A stretch of 21,602 bases of DNA, from assembly GCA_964559205.1 (NCBI GenBank), contig CAZLHV010000034.1, positions 1 through 21,602 of the forward strand. Reading direction: 5' to 3'. This DNA comes from GWF2-43-63 sp964559205. GTDB taxonomy: Bacteria; Bacteroidota; Bacteroidia; Bacteroidales; DTU049. A model generated the notes under the pieces. The model saw only the letters and a list, made by a program, of their open reading frames with translations. It had not been told where the DNA came from and searched no databases. Made by a program: the position numbers and the translations under genes. Shown here one piece after another: positions 21,473-21,602 of this stretch; positions within the stretch are counted from its first letter, which is position 1; every line of letters starts with the position of its first letter.

Positions 21473-21602
21473 ATGATTTTTGATCCAAAAGATTTTTTCA
21501 AACAATATCTTAAAGATTTTCACAAATTGAAAGCTCTTTAATTGAAAAACATGATAAGCAGCCTTACTTATTATGAATCAATTATTCTGGAGGACAAAGA
21601 TA
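21473..21602 (+). CDS. Possible gene start with an in-frame TAA, running off the window
   Basis: ATG at 21473 reads MIFDPKDFFKQYLKDFHKLK-AL and then TAA (21539-21541). The same frame continues LKN and an ATG at 21551 reading MISSLTYYESIILEDKD to the edge. Either the real gene starts at 21551 with a 22-codon leader ORF, or one gene is split by a stop. Too short to identify. Confidence 0.3.

Noticed and set aside
1..21602. tRNA, rRNA, riboswitch, insertion sequence or prophage genes
   Set aside because: None recognised on either strand by reading; no transposase, integrase, phage structural motif or tRNA cloverleaf was found.

Overview
The window looks like a chromosomal segment of a member of the Bacteroidota. 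The signs are two proteins with type IX secretion (T9SS) C-terminal sorting domains (one type B, one type A), repeated matches to the TAnnTTTG -7 promoter element of this phylum, no evident Shine-Dalgarno sequences, a long eukaryote-like IleRS without a classical HIGH motif, and the ileS - dksA/traR - lspA gene order. Nothing marks it as plasmid or phage: there are no transposases, integrases, tRNAs or CRISPR arrays.

Layout. 1-1917: 3' part of a large surface protein with near-identical 72-residue repeats, two PKD domains and a type B sorting domain cut by an in-frame TAA; a strong terminator follows. 2047-3127: two small plus-strand genes, one unrecognised and one lipoprotein. 3250-9025: minus-strand operon ileS - dksA/traR - lspA - MORN protein, the last with a thioredoxin-like N-terminal domain lacking its cysteines. 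9399-10358: solitary DNA methyltransferase. 10589-12201: a possible ORF remnant, then two overlapping paralogous envelope genes (carboxypeptidase-regulatory-like plus OmpA-like domains). 12366-13772: MltF-like lytic transglycosylase, convergent with ftsX (13777-14649). 14767-15540: exported protein with two OmpA-like domains. 15638-18490: plus-strand RluA/TruC-type pseudouridine synthase, Omp28-like T9SS cargo (its CxxC replaced by SxxS) and a cyclophilin. 18584-18645: nested-palindrome terminator. 18717-20556: minus-strand operon of a MarR regulator, a zinc-type CDF exporter and an isoprenylcysteine-methyltransferase-like membrane protein, with a perfect dyad operator upstream. 20629-21249: divergent from marR, a 26-copy 21-bp tandem array. 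Its substitution pattern indicates a plus-strand heptad-repeat protein, interrupted by one TGA. 21344-21602: a good promoter and the start of what may be another gene.

Functional theme. Much of the window concerns the cell envelope: lipoprotein maturation (LspA), peptidoglycan remodelling and division (MltF, FtsX), peptidoglycan-associated OmpA-like proteins, T9SS cargo and metal export. The least explained parts are the heptad-repeat array beside the MarR operator, the two thioredoxin-fold proteins without redox cysteines, the truncated type B sorting domain, and several promoters that sit only four bases from the start codon. All functional calls come from reading motifs by eye; no database search was run.
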